Shown here: positions 61,750 through 64,000 of the stretch, in pieces
Layout: each line of letters starts with the position of its first letter
Numbering within the stretch: the first letter of the stretch is position 1
NCBI RefSeq assembly: GCF_000023325.1
Contig: NC_012785.1
Coordinates: forward strand, 1,116,001 to 1,180,000
DNA length: 64,000 bases
Direction: 5' to 3'
DNA from: Kosmotoga olearia TBF 19.5.1
GTDB lineage: Bacteria > Thermotogota > Thermotogae > Petrotogales > Kosmotogaceae
Made by a program: the position numbers and the translations under genes
Notes under the pieces: generated by a model
Databases searched by the model: none
Told to the model about the DNA's origin: nothing
The model's input: the letters and a program-made list of their open reading frames with translations, nothing else

Positions 61750-62487
61750 ATGGCTCCATTGATTACGATAATCGTACCGGTCTTCAACGAAGAATTCTTT
61801 TTGGAAGATACATTGAGATCAATTCGGGCACAAAGCTTCAAAAATTACGAGCTCATCGTTGTTGACAATGGCAGTACCGACAAAAGTCCTGAGATTGCGA
61901 AAAAGTACGCTGATAAGGTGGTATTTGAAGAGCGAAAAGGCTCTATCTATGCAATGCATAAGGGATTCGAAATGGCGGCTGGAGATATAATAACCAGCTG
62001 TGATGCTGATACGCTTTATCCAAATAATTGGTTGGCAAAAATGGTTCAAGCCTTTCAAAAAGACAAAGTTGTGGCAGTATACGGCCCCATGGCTTTTAGA
62101 GAGAATGGACCGGTTTTAAGAAGGCTTACTGTATTCAGTTACTGTTTGCTTAATGGACTTTCAAATCTCGCAGGTGTAAGTTTGTCAGGTGCGGCAAATC
62201 TTGGGATTAGAAAAGATGCGTATTTTGCTGTTGGCGGTTACAAATTGAATAGCAAAGTCGCTTCCCAGGATTTTATTCTTGTAAAAAAACTCAAAAAAAT
62301 AGGCAAAGTCAAATTTTGTCCTTCTATGATATGTTACACTTCGAATCGGCGCTATACAAAGGTAAACTTCATGCACGGGCTCAAAGAAGCCTTTAGGTTA
62401 TGGCTTGATGTGGCTCTCAACAGAAACAAGATTACCTATGACAATTATTATGATGAAGATTACTACAAGAAAAAGGAGAAACGATGA
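61750..62487 (+). CDS. GT2 glycosyltransferase
   Basis: A 245-residue soluble GT2 enzyme: ITIIVPVFNEEFFLEDTLRS, VVDNGSTDKSPEIAKKYADK, ITSCDADTLYPNNW. The first DxD-like acid pair and a final NYYDEDYYKKKEK tail are present. It overlaps the flippase-like gene by ATGA. Probably extends the product of the preceding enzyme. Confidence 0.88.
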   Translation: MAPLITIIVPVFNEEFFLEDTLRSIRAQSFKNYELIVVDNGSTDKSPEIAKKYADKVVFEERKGSIYAMHKGFEMAAGDIITSCDADTLYPNNWLAKMVQAFQKDKVVAVYGPMAFRENGPVLRRLTVFSYCLLNGLSNLAGVSLSGAANLGIRKDAYFAVGGYKLNSKVASQDFILVKKLKKIGKVKFCPSMICYTSNRRYTKVNFMHGLKEAFRLWLDVALNRNKITYDNYYDEDYYKKKEKR

Positions 62488-63545
62488 AAAAGAAGAACTC
62501 TTCCTTGCCCATTAGAGGAATGTTCGCTGGTATTGCTATAAGCATCATTATATTACTGGTTATACAAAAGATTTTTGGAGCCAAAATTGATTCTAGCTTA
62601 CTAAAAAGTTCCTGGCCTATAGTTGTTGCTGCAATTTCTCTACTTTTCCTGAGTTTGGGCGTACCAGCTCTAAGATTGCTCCTTCTCCTGAAAAGTTTGA
62701 ATGAGCGTTTGTCTTATTTTAGATCGTACAGGAGTACAATCTTAAGCTTGTTTTTTAGTGCTATTACCCCATTCGCTGCAGGTGGGCAACCATTTCAAAT
62801 TTATGATTTAACAAAGGCTGGAATCAATGTTTCGCATGCATTGGCTGCCGTAATCTCACAGTACCTGATATCAAATTTCTCCACAGCTTTCCTGGCTGTT
62901 CTTCTATTACCACGTTATCTCAGTTACTTTGCTAAGCTAGAAACCACTGGTACAATATTTGCTTTTGGCATTGCTATAACGATTACTGTTGGAATATTCT
63001 TTACCTTTCTAGCTCTTTCAAGAAACCTGCTAATAAAATTTTTGAATTTTATTTCACATCGAAAGTTCTTACTCACTGTAATTGGAAAGTTGGCTAAAAA
63101 AGACAAAGAAACTATCGTGGGTGTTATCCGTGAGAAGTTTGAAAGATACAACGCTGGAATGCAAAACATTTGGTCTAAGAAACCTTTAACGCTTGTAATT
63201 GACTTCTTCTTAGCCCTGGGTTACCTGTTGATAAATTACAGTATTTTTTATGTAACCGTGGTTGGTATTTTGATGAATAAAGGTCAAAACTTCAATTTCT
63301 CTCTAATTGATAGTATAGCCGTGCAAACGCTTTTGAGCTTTGTAGTTTACTATATTCCTACCCCGGGATCGAGCGGAGGTTTTGAATCCGGGATGTTTGT
63401 TATGCTAAAGGGTATGCTTCCAAACCAATCACTGATTATCGCTATTTCAATCTGGAGATTTGTTACCTATCACTTTCTGATTCTGGTTGGGCTTATAAAC
63501 TTTTTGCTGAGCTTTGGCCAAAAAGGCCAGAAGGAGTTGAACTAA
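62484..63545 (+). CDS. LPG-synthase-TM/flippase-like membrane protein, copy 2
   Basis: A 353-residue paralogue of 52971-54053 with the same motif (AITPFAAGGQPFQIYDLTKA), similar helix order and the late PTPGSSGGFESGMFVMLKGM loop. In this operon it probably handles a glycosylated lipid made by the two GT2 enzymes. Confidence 0.85.
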   Translation: MKKKNSSLPIRGMFAGIAISIIILLVIQKIFGAKIDSSLLKSSWPIVVAAISLLFLSLGVPALRLLLLLKSLNERLSYFRSYRSTILSLFFSAITPFAAGGQPFQIYDLTKAGINVSHALAAVISQYLISNFSTAFLAVLLLPRYLSYFAKLETTGTIFAFGIAITITVGIFFTFLALSRNLLIKFLNFISHRKFLLTVIGKLAKKDKETIVGVIREKFERYNAGMQNIWSKKPLTLVIDFFLALGYLLINYSIFYVTVVGILMNKGQNFNFSLIDSIAVQTLLSFVVYYIPTPGSSGGFESGMFVMLKGMLPNQSLIIAISIWRFVTYHFLILVGLINFLLSFGQKGQKELN

Positions 63546-63547
63546 AC

Positions 63548-64000
63548 ATGATCAAAAAACTATTACTTTCTCCAGTATATGAAATTATCTGGTTGTTTTA
63601 GTCTGGAATTATACTCTTCATTCTTCCTATGATCGCAAAGTCAAGATCTAAAGGAAAACTTCCGGAACCTCCCTTCATAATGTGCGTGACCCACGTTGGT
63701 AACTTTGACCCATTATTTGTTGTACGAACATCAAAACGTTACAGAGCAAAGGCTTTGTATCAAGTAGATGGACCATACCCGTTAGTGAGATTCCTTTACA
63801 AGGCATTTTGGCGATTTAGAGTTTCTCAAGATCCAAAGATAAAACAGACTCTGAACAAGAAAACCATACGGGACGTGATCCTGTATCTTAAAAAAGGTGG
63901 TACTGTCATGATATTTCCAGAAGGTTACTGGAACTGGGAAAAAAGACTTTACCCCGGAGTAGCTGTTGTTGCCCATAGAGCAAATGTACCGATCGTACCC
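63548..64000 (+). pseudogene. PlsC-type 1-acyl-glycerol-phosphate acyltransferase with in-frame amber codon, partial
   Basis: ATG 63548 starts two bases after the flippase-like gene. Codon 18 is TAG (63599-63601); the frame then runs open to the window edge with CVTHVGNFDPLFVV (HxxxxD motif) and VMIFPEGYWNWEKR (FPEG motif). These are the PlsC catalytic elements, so the downstream protein is an acyltransferase. A restart at ATG 63629 would spare most of it. It is either a very young pseudogene, a restart, or a read error. Confidence 0.72.

Noticed and set aside
63599-63601. Amber codon read as pyrrolysine or suppressed
   Set aside because: There is no sign of pylT/pylS genes, and the codon is early in a non-methylamine gene. 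A mutation or read error is simpler.
1-64000. CRISPR array, rRNA or tRNA genes
   Set aside because: No regularly spaced repeats, and no clover-leaf or rRNA-like segments were recognised on either strand.

Overview
The window looks like a chromosome segment from a member of the Thermotogota, most likely a Kosmotoga-type organism. This is inferred from moderate GC, dense AT-rich Shine-Dalgarno-led genes with many GTG and TTG starts, family-1 sugar and Liv ABC operons, a tungsten-type aldehyde ferredoxin oxidoreductase with its polyferredoxin, and many secreted or lipoprotein genes. The genus is a judgement from gene content, not from a marker gene. No rRNA, tRNA or CRISPR array was seen.

Positions 1-18200 are accessory DNA. 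Two apparently identical IS21-type elements in the same orientation (copy A runs off the left edge; copy B is 4618-7000 with a 6-bp target duplication) have inserted into a small peptide-maturation operon. That operon holds an unrecognised gene (7385-7876), a GNAT-like gene split by copy B, a radical SAM/SPASM maturase (3082-4491), and a PqqD-plus-GNAT-like gene cut by copy A. Upstream are an IS3-type orfA remnant, a secreted beta-helix protein and a secreted 16-cysteine protein. Then come two paralogous regulators with helical repeats and a central HTH (10064-11725 and 16457-18037). Each is divergent from a gene for a short exported peptide; one of those peptide genes has been broken by a 24-bp tandem duplication. 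A toxin-antitoxin pair, an envelope operon (exported peptide, lipoprotein, frameshifted alpha/beta hydrolase, PQQ-propeller lipoprotein) and several duplicated gene fragments complete this region.

Positions 18400-35950 are mostly core metabolism: an SDR, an MFS transporter, an FmdB zinc ribbon, a NIF3-like protein, and a DeoR-regulated sugar operon (binding protein, two permeases, PfkB kinase, sucrose-phosphate-synthase-like glycosyltransferase) preceded by a striking 10-bp-periodic operator. These are followed by a Cas4/RecB-like nuclease with a nitrilase-family amidase, a SWIM-domain protein, a spore-photolyase-like radical SAM protein, a MITE-like intergenic element, a PhoPQ-type hydrolase, and a DUF362 ferredoxin/flavin reductase pair under a palindromic site.

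Positions 36100-49700 carry a copper module (CopA, CopZ, CsoR), a GNAT enzyme, the AOR operon, a Spy-like secreted protein, a MoxR/VWA operon with two unrecognised partners, an ABC-2 permease gene with two frameshifts, and two small membrane or lipoprotein genes.

Positions 50000-64000 start with a lipoprotein carrying a cohesin-like domain, followed directly by a papain-family protease ending in a type-I dockerin. This is a possible cell-surface protease docking pair and the most unusual find here besides the regulator/peptide modules. A flippase-like membrane protein, the complete liv branched-chain amino-acid ABC operon, proC, and an envelope glycolipid operon (two GT2 enzymes, a second flippase paralogue, and a PlsC acyltransferase with an in-frame amber codon running off the right edge) finish the window.
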